A stretch of 64,000 bases of DNA from positions 1-64,000 of the forward strand of contig NZ_LZZW01000033.1 in assembly GCF_014170375.1 (NCBI RefSeq), written 5' to 3'. The translations under genes were made by a program, and so were the position numbers. Positions 25,311 through 34,379 of the stretch are shown in pieces. Every line of letters starts with the position of its first letter. Positions within the stretch are counted from its first letter, which is position 1. This DNA is from Variovorax sp. UMC13 (GTDB lineage Bacteria; Pseudomonadota; Gammaproteobacteria; Burkholderiales; Burkholderiaceae_C). The notes under the pieces were generated by a model. That model saw only the letters and a program-made list of their open reading frames with translations. It did no database searches and had not been told where the DNA came from.

Positions 25311-27428
25311 CTAGCGCGGCGCCCGGTAGCGGAAGGTGCCCATGGCCTTGGCCACCACCTCGCCGCTGTCGTCGACCACTTCCGCCTCGCAGAAACACAC
25401 CGAGCGGCCGCCGCCAGTGGCACGCCCAGTGGCTCGCAACCGGCCCGACGCCGGCCGCATGAAACCGATGTGCATATCGATGGTGACGACCTCGCGTGCG
25501 AAGTCAATGCGGCTCAGCGCGGCATTGGCCATGGCGCTGTCGAGCAGCGTCATCACCACGCCGCCGTGGCCGGCACCGTGGTTGTTCAGCAACTCGGCGT
25601 GCAAGTCGAGCGCCACCACCGCGACGCCCTGGCCCACGGTCTCGCGGCGCATGCCAAGCAGGCCGAGGAAGGGCACGTGGCGACCGGAGCCCGAGGCCGG
25701 CAACGTAGGTTCGGCCGGCGCAGGCGTCGCAACGGCAGTCGCGCATTCTTCCTGAATGGCGCGCCAGAGCACCTTGCCGGTGCTCGACTTGGGAAGCGCA
25801 GTGCGGAACTCTATGCGGCGCGGCACCTTGTAAGCTGCCATGCGTTCCCGACACCAGACCTCGAGTTGCATGGCATCGAGCATGGCGTCGGGGCGGCATA
25901 CCACCACCGCGCGCACTGACTCGCCCTGGCGAGCATCGGGTGCCGCCACGACGCAGGCTTCGTGCAGGGCCGGGTGCTGGTACAACAGGCTTTCGATCTC
26001 GGCCGGCCACACCTTGAAACCGCTTACGTTGATCATCCGCTTAAGCCGGTCGCGCATGAAGAAGTAGCCCTCATCGTCCATCACGGCGAGGTCGCCAGTG
26101 CGGAAGAAGCGCCGGCCATCGCGTTTGAAGAAGGCCGCGGCATCGGCCACGTCGTCGCGCCAATAGCCTCGCATGAGCTGCGGCGCGCTCGTCACCAGCT
26201 CGCCGGTCTGGCCGGGCGGAAGCTCGCGCAAGGTTTCGGGATCGACGATGCGCGAATCGACCCCGAAGGCCGGAATTCCCAGGCACTGACGCTTGCCCCG
26301 GCCCAGCGGATTGCAATGCAGGAACGACGCGGTTTCGGTCAGGCCGTAGCCTTCGATGTAGCTCAGGCCAAAGCGGGCCTTGAGCATCACGGCCACAGCC
26401 TCGGGCATGGCAGCGCCGCCGCCGTTCAGGATCTCGAGACTTGACAGGTCGCGCCATTGCGCCTCGGGATGCGCGAAGAAGTCGTTGAGCATCGCCGGCG
26501 GCGCTGCCCAGGCACTCACGCGCGAGCGCTCGATCAGCCGGGCGGCCGTGGCCGCATCCCAGCGCGGCATCAACACGACAGTGGCACCCACGGCCATCGG
26601 CATGAGCAGCGCGTTCTGCATGCCCAGAAGGTGGAACAACGGCGCCACGCCCAGCACCACCGAGTCCGCATGTAGCCCGCGCCAGCGCACCGCCGACAGG
26701 GTCGAGGCCAGTAGCGTCGCGTGCGTATGCATGCACCCCTTGGGCCGCCCGGTGGTGCCCGAGGTGTAAGGCAGCACGCAGAGGTCGTCGACGTCGATGG
26801 CCGGCACCGACGGCGACAGCCGCGTCGCTAGGGCGTCGGCCCAACCGACCATGCGCGGATGGTCGAGCTGCAGGCGCGGTACGGACACGGCGTCGAGCAG
26901 GGGCAGGATGCTGTCGCGGCCATCATCTCCATCGGCCCCGAGCGCATCGGCGTAGCAGTGCACCACCGCATACCGCAACCGGCCGTCGTCGAGCGCAGCC
27001 TGCACTGCGGGCAACAGCTCCTGCGCCAGCATCGCCACACGTGCGCCGCTGTCGGCGATGAAATGGTCCATTTCCAAAGCGGTGGACATCACGTTCACCG
27101 GCACCACCACGGCACCGCTACGCACGATGGCATGGAAGGCGATGGTGAACTGCGGGCAGTTTTGGCTCAGTAGCAACACACGGTCGCCGGGGCGGACTTC
27201 GGCCTGGCCCTGCAGATGAGCTGCAAGCGCATCGGCATCGGCGCGCAGCTGCGCAAAGGAGGTCGCCTGGCCGAAGAAAAGCAGTGCGGCCTTGTCGGAG
27301 TGGCGTTCGGCCGCCGCATCGAGCACGTCGCAAAGCGTGCTGCGCGGCATGTCGATTTCTTGCGGCAGCCCGGCCGGCCAAGCCGCGGCCCAGGGCGCTG
27401 AAGATGAGACGGGTGTAGCGGACGTCAT
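25311..27428 (-). CDS. Fusion: AMP-forming acyl-CoA synthetase + PaaI-type thioesterase
   Basis: The single 705-residue frame carries a complete adenylating enzyme (residues about 27-560) joined by a 20-residue Ala/Pro linker to a PaaI-like hotdog domain (about 583-705). Ligase motifs are the P-loop YTSGTTGRPKG (221-231), GYGLTETAS (360-368), FFRTGDLAVMDDEGYF and catalytic Lys in SSTGK (about 552). Thioesterase motifs are NNHGAGHGGVVMTLLDSAMANAA (615-637). Both halves look catalytically complete, so the protein could make and break the same thioester unless the domains differ in specificity. The start is at 27428; an internal ATG at residue 27 is possible. It belongs to operon B, downstream of the acyl-CoA dehydrogenase. 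Confidence 0.87.
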   Translation of the reverse strand: MTSATPVSSSAPWAAAWPAGLPQEIDMPRSTLCDVLDAAAERHSDKAALLFFGQATSFAQLRADADALAAHLQGQAEVRPGDRVLLLSQNCPQFTIAFHAIVRSGAVVVPVNVMSTALEMDHFIADSGARVAMLAQELLPAVQAALDDGRLRYAVVHCYADALGADGDDGRDSILPLLDAVSVPRLQLDHPRMVGWADALATRLSPSVPAIDVDDLCVLPYTSGTTGRPKGCMHTHATLLASTLSAVRWRGLHADSVVLGVAPLFHLLGMQNALLMPMAVGATVVLMPRWDAATAARLIERSRVSAWAAPPAMLNDFFAHPEAQWRDLSSLEILNGGGAAMPEAVAVMLKARFGLSYIEGYGLTETASFLHCNPLGRGKRQCLGIPAFGVDSRIVDPETLRELPPGQTGELVTSAPQLMRGYWRDDVADAAAFFKRDGRRFFRTGDLAVMDDEGYFFMRDRLKRMINVSGFKVWPAEIESLLYQHPALHEACVVAAPDARQGESVRAVVVCRPDAMLDAMQLEVWCRERMAAYKVPRRIEFRTALPKSSTGKVLWRAIQEECATAVATPAPAEPTLPASGSGRHVPFLGLLGMRRETVGQGVAVVALDLHAELLNNHGAGHGGVVMTLLDSAMANAALSRIDFAREVVTIDMHIGFMRPASGRLRATGRATGGGRSVCFCEAEVVDDSGEVVAKAMGTFRYRAPR

Positions 27429-27444
27429 GAAGGTACCACCTGTG

Positions 27445-28605
27445 TCATCTCGTCATCGCGCGCGCAATGATTTCCTTCATGACCTCATTCGCGCCGCCGT
27501 AGATGCGCCCCACGCGTGCATCGGTGTACATGCGCGAGATCGGGTATTCGCTCATATAGCCATAGCCGCCGTGCAGTTGCAGGCACTCGTCGATCACATG
27601 GCTGGTGGTCTCGGTGATCCACCACTTGGCCATGGCGGCCGTGGGCACGTCGAAGGTGCCGGCGACCAGCCGCGCCACGCAGTCGTCGACAAAGGTGCGC
27701 GCGATCGTGGCGCGTGTCTGGCATTCAGCCAGCTTAAAACGCGTGTTCTGAAGATCGATCAGCGGAGCGCCGAATATCTGGCGCTGGGTGGTGTAGACCA
27801 ACGTGTCATCGACCGCGCGCTGCATGGTCGCAGCCGAGCCCACGGCCAGCAGCAGCCGCTCGCGCGGTAGTTGCTGCATAAGTTGCGCAAAGCCGCGGCC
27901 CTCCTCTCCGCCAAGCAGGTTGGCCACGGGCACTCGCATGTCGCTGAAGAACAGTTCGACCGTGTCCTGGCCCTGCTGGCCGATCTTGTCGAGCAGCTTG
28001 CCACGACGGAAACCAGGCAGGTCGTCGGTCTCGATCATGACCAGGGACACGCCCTTGGCACCGGCCTGCGCATCGGTCTTGACGGCCACGCAGATCAGCC
28101 CCGCATGCAGACCATTGGTGATGAAGGTCTTTGCGCCATTCACCACGTAGTAGTCGTCATCGCGCACCGCGCTGGTCTTGATGCGCTGCAGGTCAGTGCC
28201 GGCACCGGGCTCGGTCATGGCAATGGCAGCGACCAGTTCGCCTTTGGCCATGCGCGGTAGCCAGCGCTGCTTCTGCGCCTCGCTGCCGTAGGCCAGAAGG
28301 TAGTGCGCCACGATGCCGCTGTGCACGTTGATGCTAAAGCTGTTCATCAGCGCGCGCATCTGCTCCTCGCAGATCACGGCCTCGTGCAGGAAGCTGCCTC
28401 CGCCGCCGCCGTAGACTTCGGGAATGCCGGCGCATAGCAGGCCGAGTTCACCGGCACGACGCCAGATGGCACGGTCGGCGTGCTTCTGCTCGCCCCAGGC
28501 ATCCTGGTGCGGCACGCATTCGGTGTGGAAGAAACGCCGCGCGGTTTCGCGCAGCATCTGCAGTTCGGCGTCCATCCAGGGACGCGGGGCCGGCACGAGA
28601 CTCAT
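27445..28605 (-). CDS. Acyl-CoA dehydrogenase, long-chain (LCAD) type
   Basis: The protein has 386 residues. Domains show CAGIPEVYGGGGGSF, AIAMTEPGAGTDLQRIKTSA, VNGAKTFITNG, and TTQRQIFGAPLIDLQNTRFKLAE. The C-terminal catalytic position reads IYGGANEVMKEIIAR (Gly instead of Glu), while a Glu is present at about residue 249 in QLPRERLLLAVG. This is the arrangement of long-chain and isovaleryl-CoA dehydrogenases. It supplies the first oxidation step of operon B and needs ETF encoded elsewhere. Confidence 0.9.
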   Translation of the reverse strand: MSLVPAPRPWMDAELQMLRETARRFFHTECVPHQDAWGEQKHADRAIWRRAGELGLLCAGIPEVYGGGGGSFLHEAVICEEQMRALMNSFSINVHSGIVAHYLLAYGSEAQKQRWLPRMAKGELVAAIAMTEPGAGTDLQRIKTSAVRDDDYYVVNGAKTFITNGLHAGLICVAVKTDAQAGAKGVSLVMIETDDLPGFRRGKLLDKIGQQGQDTVELFFSDMRVPVANLLGGEEGRGFAQLMQQLPRERLLLAVGSAATMQRAVDDTLVYTTQRQIFGAPLIDLQNTRFKLAECQTRATIARTFVDDCVARLVAGTFDVPTAAMAKWWITETTSHVIDECLQLHGGYGYMSEYPISRMYTDARVGRIYGGANEVMKEIIARAMTR

Positions 28606-28615
28606 GGTGGCGGCC

Positions 28616-29440
28616 TCAGGGACGACCGCCGCCGCACACCAGAACCTGGCCGCTGACGTAGTTCGATTCAGGAATGCAGAACATGTAGACCGCCCCAGCC
28701 GCCTCTTCTGGCGTGCCGCCGCGGCCCAGCGGAATCAGCGACTCTGCATTCTTCAGGATCTGCGGATTCACGCCCACCTTGATGCGACGGCCGTCGATAT
28801 CGATGCTCGCGTCAGCCTGCGCGTCGGCTTCGGTCAGGCGCGTCTTGATCAGGCCGAAAGCCACGCTGTTCACGTTGACCTTGTAGCGGCCCCACTCCTT
28901 GGCGAGCGCCTTCGTCAATCCATTGATGCCTGCCTTGGCAGCCGCGTAGTTGGCTTGGCCCGCGTTGCCGTAGACGCCCGAGGTTGACGAGATGTTCACC
29001 ACCTTGCGGAACACCGGCGTACCGAGTTCAGCCTCCTTCTTGGACGATTCTCGGATAAATTCGGCCGCTGCGCGCAAGATGCGAAAAGGCGCCGTGAGAT
29101 GCACCGCCAAGATGTCTTCCCACTGCTCGTCGCTCATCTTCTGGATCACGTTGTCCCAAGTGAAGCCGGCGTTGTTAACGATGATGTCTATGCCGCCGAA
29201 GCTCTCGAGCGCAGTCGACACGAACCGCTGGCCGAAGTCAGCCTGCGTGACGCTGCCGATGCAAGCCACGGCCTCGCCACCGGCAGCGCGCACCGCCGCC
29301 ACGACTTCATTCGCAGGGGCCGCGTCGAGATCATTCACTACGATGCGAGCGCCGTCGCTGGCCAGCTTGAGTGCGATCTCGCGGCCGATGCCGCGGCCCG
29401 AGCCCGAGACCAGTGCCACCTTGTTCTTGAGTTTCTGCAT
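28616..29440 (-). CDS. SDR-family 3-hydroxyacyl-CoA dehydrogenase-like protein
   Basis: The protein has 274 residues. Motifs are ALVSGSGRGIGREIALKLASDGARIVVNDLDA, NNAGFTWDNVIQKMSDEQWEDILAVHLTAPF, ISSTSGVYGNAGQANYAAAKAGINGLTKALAKEW and the C-terminal SNYVSGQVLVCGGG. The pattern is close to FabG/HSD17B-type enzymes that use acyl-CoA. A longer insert after KEWGRYKVNVNSVAFG (residues about 185-225) suggests a bulky substrate. It lies between the MaoC pair and the acyl-CoA dehydrogenase, as expected for an NAD-dependent third step of beta-oxidation. Confidence 0.88.
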   Translation of the reverse strand: MQKLKNKVALVSGSGRGIGREIALKLASDGARIVVNDLDAAPANEVVAAVRAAGGEAVACIGSVTQADFGQRFVSTALESFGGIDIIVNNAGFTWDNVIQKMSDEQWEDILAVHLTAPFRILRAAAEFIRESSKKEAELGTPVFRKVVNISSTSGVYGNAGQANYAAAKAGINGLTKALAKEWGRYKVNVNSVAFGLIKTRLTEADAQADASIDIDGRRIKVGVNPQILKNAESLIPLGRGGTPEEAAGAVYMFCIPESNYVSGQVLVCGGGRP

Positions 29441-29473
29441 ATCTTGTGTCTCCGATGTGTTTTCGTTCGAATG

Positions 29474-29896
29474 TCAGGTGAGTGCGACGACCGCATCGCC
29501 GGCCAGCCGGGCGTGCCCGTCCTGATCTACAGTCTCCAGCGCCAGGCGCACGCGGCGCTCGCCGTCGACCACCAGTTTTTCGGTCACGGTTCCGCGGCAG
29601 TGCACACGGGTTCCCAGCTGCGTGATCGCGACGAAGCGCACGCCGTACTCGCGCAGCGCGTGCTGCGGCACCCAGTTCGTCAACAGTCTCCCCAGGTAGG
29701 CCATGGACAGCATGCCGTGCGCGAAGACGTCCTTTTGGCCGGCCGCATGTGCGAAGTCGATGTCGACGTGGATAGGGTTGTGATCGCCAGATGCGCCGCA
29801 GTACAGCGCAAGCGCCAGGCGCGAGATGGGTTCGGTCTCGAAGGCCGGTAAGGCGTCGCCGACCTGCAGCGCGTCGTAGTTCGGTAGTGATTTCAT
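29474..29896 (-). CDS. MaoC-type enoyl-CoA hydratase subunit (catalytic hotdog)
   Basis: The protein has 140 residues from the ATG at 29896. The hydratase-2 motif is intact: LALYCGASGDHNPIHVDIDFAHAAGQKDVFAHGMLSMAYLG, with the catalytic Asp and His. It pairs with the non-catalytic FAS1-like hotdog protein encoded directly upstream (29911-30354), as in split (R)-specific hydratases such as the ChsH1/ChsH2 pair of steroid degradation. It would hydrate a bulky 2-enoyl-CoA. Confidence 0.88.
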   Translation of the reverse strand: MKSLPNYDALQVGDALPAFETEPISRLALALYCGASGDHNPIHVDIDFAHAAGQKDVFAHGMLSMAYLGRLLTNWVPQHALREYGVRFVAITQLGTRVHCRGTVTEKLVVDGERRVRLALETVDQDGHARLAGDAVVALT

Positions 29897-29910
29897 GGCG
29901 GTCTCGCTCC

Positions 29911-30354
29911 TCATCCGTTGCGCATGACGGTGACGGAACGCAGCTCGGCAACGAGCGCTCCGTGCTGGTTGCTCACTTTCGTCCGCCGCACCACGAACTC
30001 CAGGGCACCGCCCTTCTTGTCATAGATATCCTCGATGCGCTGTTCGAAGCGAAGCACGTCGCCAGCATGCGCGGGTGCGTAATAGACGAAGTGCTGCTCG
30101 CCATGGAGCAGGCGCCGATAGTCCAGGCCCAGCAGCTCGCGCACGGCGGCGGGGTTGGGCGCATCCATTTCCAGGCAGAACAGGAAGGTGGGTGGCACCT
30201 GCATGCCGGGATGGCCGGCCTCGCGCGCAGCGGCTTCGTCGCTGTATATCGCTTCGGTCTGGCCGATGGCCTTGGCGAAGAAGCGCAGGCGGCTGGCCTC
30301 CACAGGCACGCTGAAAGGCGCGAGCGCATGGCCGATGTAGCGGCGATCGATCAT
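29911..30354 (-). CDS. FAS1-like dehydratase-domain protein (MaoC partner)
   Basis: The protein has 147 residues with the MaoC_dehydrat_N pattern: YIGHALAPFSVPVEASRLRFFAKAIGQTEAIYSDEAAAREAGHPGMQVPPTFLFCLEM, then LHGEQHFVYYAPAHAGDVLRFEQRIEDIYDKKGGALEFVVRRT. It lacks the Asp/His catalytic motif, so it probably forms the structural half of a heteromeric hydratase with the product of 29474-29896, 14 bp downstream. It lies just after the SCP-x-like thiolase gene. Confidence 0.87.
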   Translation of the reverse strand: MIDRRYIGHALAPFSVPVEASRLRFFAKAIGQTEAIYSDEAAAREAGHPGMQVPPTFLFCLEMDAPNPAAVRELLGLDYRRLLHGEQHFVYYAPAHAGDVLRFEQRIEDIYDKKGGALEFVVRRTKVSNQHGALVAELRSVTVMRNG

Positions 30355-30361
30355 TGGCGTC

Positions 30362-31546
30362 TCAAGCGGCTTGATACAGTGTCACGACGCACGCACCGCC
30401 CAAGCCCAGGTTGTGCTGCAGTCCGAACCGCGCGCCCTCGACTTGGCGCTGGTCGGCTTGGCCGCGCAGTTGCCAGGTCAACTCGGCGCATTGCGCCAGG
30501 CCCGTAGCACCCAGCGGATGCCCCTTGGACAGCAGGCCGCCGGATGGATTGGTCACTACCCGTCCGCCGTAGGTGTTATCGCCTTCGAGGATGAACTTCT
30601 CGGCCGTGCCTTCTGGCGTCAGGCCTAGGCCCTCGTAGGTGATCAGTTCGTTGGCGGTGAAGCAATCGTGCAGTTCGACCACGTCGATGTCCTCCGGGCC
30701 GATGCCTGCGGCTTCGTAGACCTGCTGAGCGGCGGCCTTGGTCATGTCGTAGCCGACGACCTGGCGCATGTCGCCGGCGTCGAACGTGCTGGGCATGTCG
30801 GTGGTCATGGCCTGCGCGGCGATCGACACGCGCATGTCGAGACCGTGGCGGCGCGCAAAGTCTTCAGAGCACAGGATGGCGGCGGCCGCGCCGCAGGTCG
30901 GCGGGCAGCATTGCAGTCGCGTAAGCGGGTCGAACACCTTGGGCGATGCCATCACCTCGTCGAGCGTCACGGTGTCACGGAACACGGCCATCGGATTGCG
31001 CGCCGCGTGCTGGCGGGCCTTGACCGAGATGCGGGCAAAAGTGTCTGGGCGGATGCCGTGCTGCTTGATGTAGTCGCGGCCGGCGCCGCCGAACAGCTGC
31101 GCCGCGCGCGGCGCGGTGGGCTCGTAGCCTTGCAGCGTGGTCATGGTGTCGGCGAAACGGGCCATCGGCGAGGGACGGTCCTCGTAGGCACCCTTGAGCG
31201 CACCCGGAACCATCTGCTCAAAGCCGAGCGCGATCGCGCACTCGACCATGCCGCTCTCGACCGCCTGGCGCGCCAGGAACAGCGCGCTCGAACCGCTGGA
31301 GCAGTTGTTGTTGAGGTTGAACACCGGCACGCCGCTCAGGCCCACACGGTAGATCGCAGCCTGGCCCGCGGTGGAGTCGCCGTAGACGTAGCTCACGTAG
31401 GCCTGCTGCACTTCGCTGTAGGGCACGCCTGCGTCATCGAGGGCCAGCCGTGCGGCGCGCTCGCCCATCACAGTGTACGGGTCGCTCTTGCCAGGTTTGC
31501 TGAACGGGATCATGCCGACACCGGCTACGAAAACTTTGCGTTTCAT
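30362..31546 (-). CDS. SCP-x-like thiolase / lipid-transfer protein
   Basis: The protein has 394 residues from the ATG at 31546 (MKRKVFVAGVGMIPFSKPGKSDPY). The nucleophile Cys is present in NLNNNCSSGSSALFLARQAV; the C-terminal motifs are VVELHDCFTANELITYEGLG, NPSGGLLSKGHPLGATGLAQCAELTWQLRG and LQHNLGLGGACVVTLY. This is a complete SCP2-thiolase-type enzyme that would release acetyl-CoA or propionyl-CoA from a branched or sterol-like 3-ketoacyl-CoA. It is the first gene of operon B, 120 bp below the AraC gene. Confidence 0.9.
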   Translation of the reverse strand: MKRKVFVAGVGMIPFSKPGKSDPYTVMGERAARLALDDAGVPYSEVQQAYVSYVYGDSTAGQAAIYRVGLSGVPVFNLNNNCSSGSSALFLARQAVESGMVECAIALGFEQMVPGALKGAYEDRPSPMARFADTMTTLQGYEPTAPRAAQLFGGAGRDYIKQHGIRPDTFARISVKARQHAARNPMAVFRDTVTLDEVMASPKVFDPLTRLQCCPPTCGAAAAILCSEDFARRHGLDMRVSIAAQAMTTDMPSTFDAGDMRQVVGYDMTKAAAQQVYEAAGIGPEDIDVVELHDCFTANELITYEGLGLTPEGTAEKFILEGDNTYGGRVVTNPSGGLLSKGHPLGATGLAQCAELTWQLRGQADQRQVEGARFGLQHNLGLGGACVVTLYQAA

Positions 31547-31647
31547 CTCGGACTTTCCTTGAGAGTCGCCACCCGCGGTGGCATGCCTCAAGGATCGATC
31601 AACGCGGTTGCGCTTCCAATGGCGCAGACGACCAACTTGCTTGGCTG

Positions 31648-31660
31648 AAACTGCCAGTTT
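31648..31660. promoter_or_regulatory. 13-bp palindrome AAACTG-C-CAGTTT ahead of operon B
   Basis: A perfect 6-bp dyad with a single central base lies between the AraC-family gene stop (31667) and the thiolase start (31546), about 100 bp before the latter. It could be an operator for operon B or part of a small terminator; there is no T-run. It is seen once only. Confidence 0.25.
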
Positions 31661-31666
31661 TGCGGA

Positions 31667-32710
31667 TCAGCGTTCACGCAGTCGGGTCTGACGGTATTCA
31701 CCGGGCGCGACGCCTGTCCAGTGCTTGAATGCACGATGGAAGGTACTGGCCTCGGAGAAGCCCAGCTGGCTCGCGATCTCGGGCAGTGTGAGTTCGGGCC
31801 GCGCGAGGCATTCGATGGCGGCGTCGCGTCGCAAGTCATCCTTGATACCGCGAAAGCCCTGGCCCTCGTCGCGCAGCCTCCGGCGCAGTGTCTGCGGCGT
31901 CATGGCCAGGTGCTTGCCAATGGCTTCCAGCGAGGGCAGCTCGCCAGCCAGATCGCGGCGCAGGATGCGACGGATGCGCTCGGTCACGCTGGTCTGATCG
32001 CGGTACTTCACCAGCAGGCTGGCCGGCGCCTGACGCATGAACTCGCGCAGACTCTGCTCGTTCTGTACTACCGGCAGCTCGAGCCAGCGTGCATCAAAGT
32101 GCCAGCCAGTACACGTCGCCGCATCGCTCACCGGGGCCTGGAACAAAGTGGCCGCATCGCTGTGCAGTCCATGGCGCGAGAGCGGATAGTCCACCGCGAT
32201 CAGCGGCACGCGGCGCGCCACGAGCCACGAAGCCAAGCCGTAGGCGAGGAAACAAAAGGCGCGCTCGGCGTACGCCAACGCGGGCGTGAGCGCGGTGCGC
32301 GGCACCAACCGCAGGCCCGCCACGCCTTCGCTCACATGCAACCGCGGCGTGAAGTCAGTGATCAACAGCCGGTAGTGCCGCAGGCCGACCTGCATCGCCT
32401 CGCCCAGCGTGCGCGCCGCCAGCAGCATCTGGCAGCACTGCACGAAGCTGCCCAGCGGCAGCGGCCGGCTGCACAGAGCCCATAGCTCGTCACGCAGGGT
32501 GCGCCGCAACACGAAGATGAGTGCTGCGTATTGCGCCTGCGTCACGCGCGACAAGGGCGAAGCGAGCAGGGCCGGAGGGATGCCTGCGCGTTGCAGCAGC
32601 GCCTGCACGTCGATCCCACGGTTGCGCGCGCCGAAGAGAATCTGCTCGACCTGCTGGATCGCGATGGTGTGGTGGGTGAAGTTGGCGGCGGTCACTGTGG
32701 TGCAAGTCAC
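31667..32710 (-). CDS. AraC-family regulator (OruR/VirS-like)
   Basis: The protein has 347 residues. The N-terminal 200 residues match the arabinose-binding-like sensor of the OruR/ArgR/VirS group (QVEQILFGARNRGIDVQALLQRAGIPPALL, YRLLITDFTPRLHV). The C-terminal double HTH is clear: LPSLEAIGKHLAMTPQTLRRRLRDEGQGFRGIKDDLRRDAAIECL and LTLPEIASQLGFSEASTFHRAFKHWTGVAPGEYRQ. It lies upstream of operon B on the same strand, so it probably activates that operon in response to its substrate. Confidence 0.9.
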   Translation of the reverse strand: MTCTTVTAANFTHHTIAIQQVEQILFGARNRGIDVQALLQRAGIPPALLASPLSRVTQAQYAALIFVLRRTLRDELWALCSRPLPLGSFVQCCQMLLAARTLGEAMQVGLRHYRLLITDFTPRLHVSEGVAGLRLVPRTALTPALAYAERAFCFLAYGLASWLVARRVPLIAVDYPLSRHGLHSDAATLFQAPVSDAATCTGWHFDARWLELPVVQNEQSLREFMRQAPASLLVKYRDQTSVTERIRRILRRDLAGELPSLEAIGKHLAMTPQTLRRRLRDEGQGFRGIKDDLRRDAAIECLARPELTLPEIASQLGFSEASTFHRAFKHWTGVAPGEYRQTRLRER

Positions 32711-32728
32711 GGGGTGAAACCCCGCTTT

Positions 32729-33913
32729 TTACCTCACGACGCCCTCAGCCTCGAGCGCCGCCACGGCCTGCGCGTCATAGCCCGCCTCGGCCAGGATCTC
32801 GCGGTTGTGCTGACCGGGCAGGGGCGCGGGCCGCCGCACCGAGAAGGTGTAGTCGGTCATCTTCACCGGGCACGCGATCTGCACCGCACCGCCCTCCTCC
32901 TGCGGTGCAATCACGAGTCCGCGCGCTCGGAAGCGCGGCTCCTGCAAAGCTTCCTCCAGGCGCAGCACTGGCGAGACGCAGCACTCGGTGCCGTCAAACT
33001 TCTGCTGCCAATGGGCCATCGTCTGGGAGCCGATGATCTCGATGAGCTCCGCTCGCACCGCATCGTTCTGCGCCGCATCGGCGGGCTGGTGCAGCGCCTG
33101 CAGGTCGGTGCGGCCGATGACCTGGCAGAAGCGATCCCAGAACTTGCGCTCGAGTGCACCCACGGCCAGGTGACGCCCATCGCGTGTGGCATACACCGCA
33201 TAGCATGGCAACCCCCCCGACAGCTTGTCGGTGCCGGCCGGCCGGGTCTGGCCATGCACCGCCAGCGTGACCATCGGCACCACCGCGTGCGCCAGCATGC
33301 TGTCGGCCATCGCGATGTCGACATGGCGGCCGCGACCGGTGCGCGCGGCGTCGAAGAGCGCGGCCAGTAGGCCCATGGCCGAGGTCAGAGAGCCACCGAT
33401 GAGGTCGGCCATCGGAATGTTCGACAGCGCGGGCGCGCCCCCGCGCTGGCCGACCTGGTCGGTCACGCCGGTCACCGCGCAATAGTTGAGGTCATGGCCC
33501 GGTTCGTCGCGCGCAGGGCCAGTCTGACCGTAGCCAGTGATGCTGCAGTAAACGAGCTTCGGGTTGATGCGCGCGAGCGCCTCGTAGCCCACGCCCAACC
33601 GGTCGGTTACGCCAGGGCGGAAGCTCTCGATGAGCACGTCGGCATCTCGCGCCAACGCATGCAGCACGGCTACGCCCTCGGGCTTCTTGAGGTCGAGTCG
33701 CAGCGCGCGTTTGTTGCGGTGGACAAGGCCGCGCAGGGCCGGTGCTGCGTAGTCGCCGGCGCCGGTATCCTCGATCTTGATCACGTCTGCGCCCATGTCT
33801 GCCAGGTGCATAGAGCAGACCGGCCCCGGCAGCAGCCGGGTTAGGTCCAGCACGCGAATGCCAGCGAGCGGGGGCGAATCTGTCTTGAGCAGCGGCATCC
33901 GATGGGCGGTCAT
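32729..33913 (-). CDS. CaiB/BaiF (family III) CoA-transferase / acyl-CoA racemase-like 3
   Basis: The protein has 394 residues from the ATG at 33913 (in-frame alternative 33898); the longer frame to 34096 has no support. Motifs are AGIRVLDLTRLLPGPVCSMHLADMGADVIKIEDTGAGDY, NKRALRLDLKKPEG, VLIESFRPGVTDRLGVGYEAL, and CSITGYGQTGPARDEPGHDLNYCAVTG, where the catalytic Asp lies in GHD. This HDLNY form is that of alpha-methylacyl-CoA racemase, so it may racemise or transfer CoA on 2-methyl-branched acyl-CoA. That fits operon B's SCP-x thiolase and LCAD-type dehydrogenase. It is 18 bp above the AraC gene. Confidence 0.87.
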   Translation of the reverse strand: MTAHRMPLLKTDSPPLAGIRVLDLTRLLPGPVCSMHLADMGADVIKIEDTGAGDYAAPALRGLVHRNKRALRLDLKKPEGVAVLHALARDADVLIESFRPGVTDRLGVGYEALARINPKLVYCSITGYGQTGPARDEPGHDLNYCAVTGVTDQVGQRGGAPALSNIPMADLIGGSLTSAMGLLAALFDAARTGRGRHVDIAMADSMLAHAVVPMVTLAVHGQTRPAGTDKLSGGLPCYAVYATRDGRHLAVGALERKFWDRFCQVIGRTDLQALHQPADAAQNDAVRAELIEIIGSQTMAHWQQKFDGTECCVSPVLRLEEALQEPRFRARGLVIAPQEEGGAVQIACPVKMTDYTFSVRRPAPLPGQHNREILAEAGYDAQAVAALEAEGVVR

Positions 33914-34379
33914 TTTTTCTGAGTTGGCATAAGGGAACCCCCAGTCTAAGAAAGCACTTTCATGACGGCGATGGCCGATTGAATGAATCAGATTGGCCGC
34001 AATGATCAAAGTGCCCTCTGGCAGCAATCCAGGCCGACCTCTTGTAGAGGCCCATGACCGTACCGATCTCGTTAGCGTCAGAGATACAGATGCCATGAAG
34101 CTTCGCGCGTACTCGGCTGCCGTTTTTCTACAACGCGGACGTCAAGAATCCGATGATTCCTCAAGGCGCTCAATCTCCCGGCACCTCAATCAAACATGCT
34201 GGTATGTGCGCTCACCAAAGCTTCAGCGGCTCCAGGAAGTTATCAGCTGATCTTTTTGGTTAGATTCATCGACCAGTAAAAGTATCCCAAAGTTGACTTG
34301 CAGCAGATCACTCGCCTCAGCCTCAATGCTCTGCACAGCATCCTTGGGAATTCCCTCATGCGGAGCTTACTCATGGAAT
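33914..34379. other. Intergenic region, no gene
   Basis: This 466-bp stretch is AT-richer than its surroundings and holds only short frames without family features. It must contain the promoter for the CoA-transferase at 33913 and the 3' end of the Bug gene transcript. A short dyad with T's (ATCAGCTGATCTTTTT, near 34242-34257) could be a weak terminator. No other structure was recognised. Confidence 0.4.
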
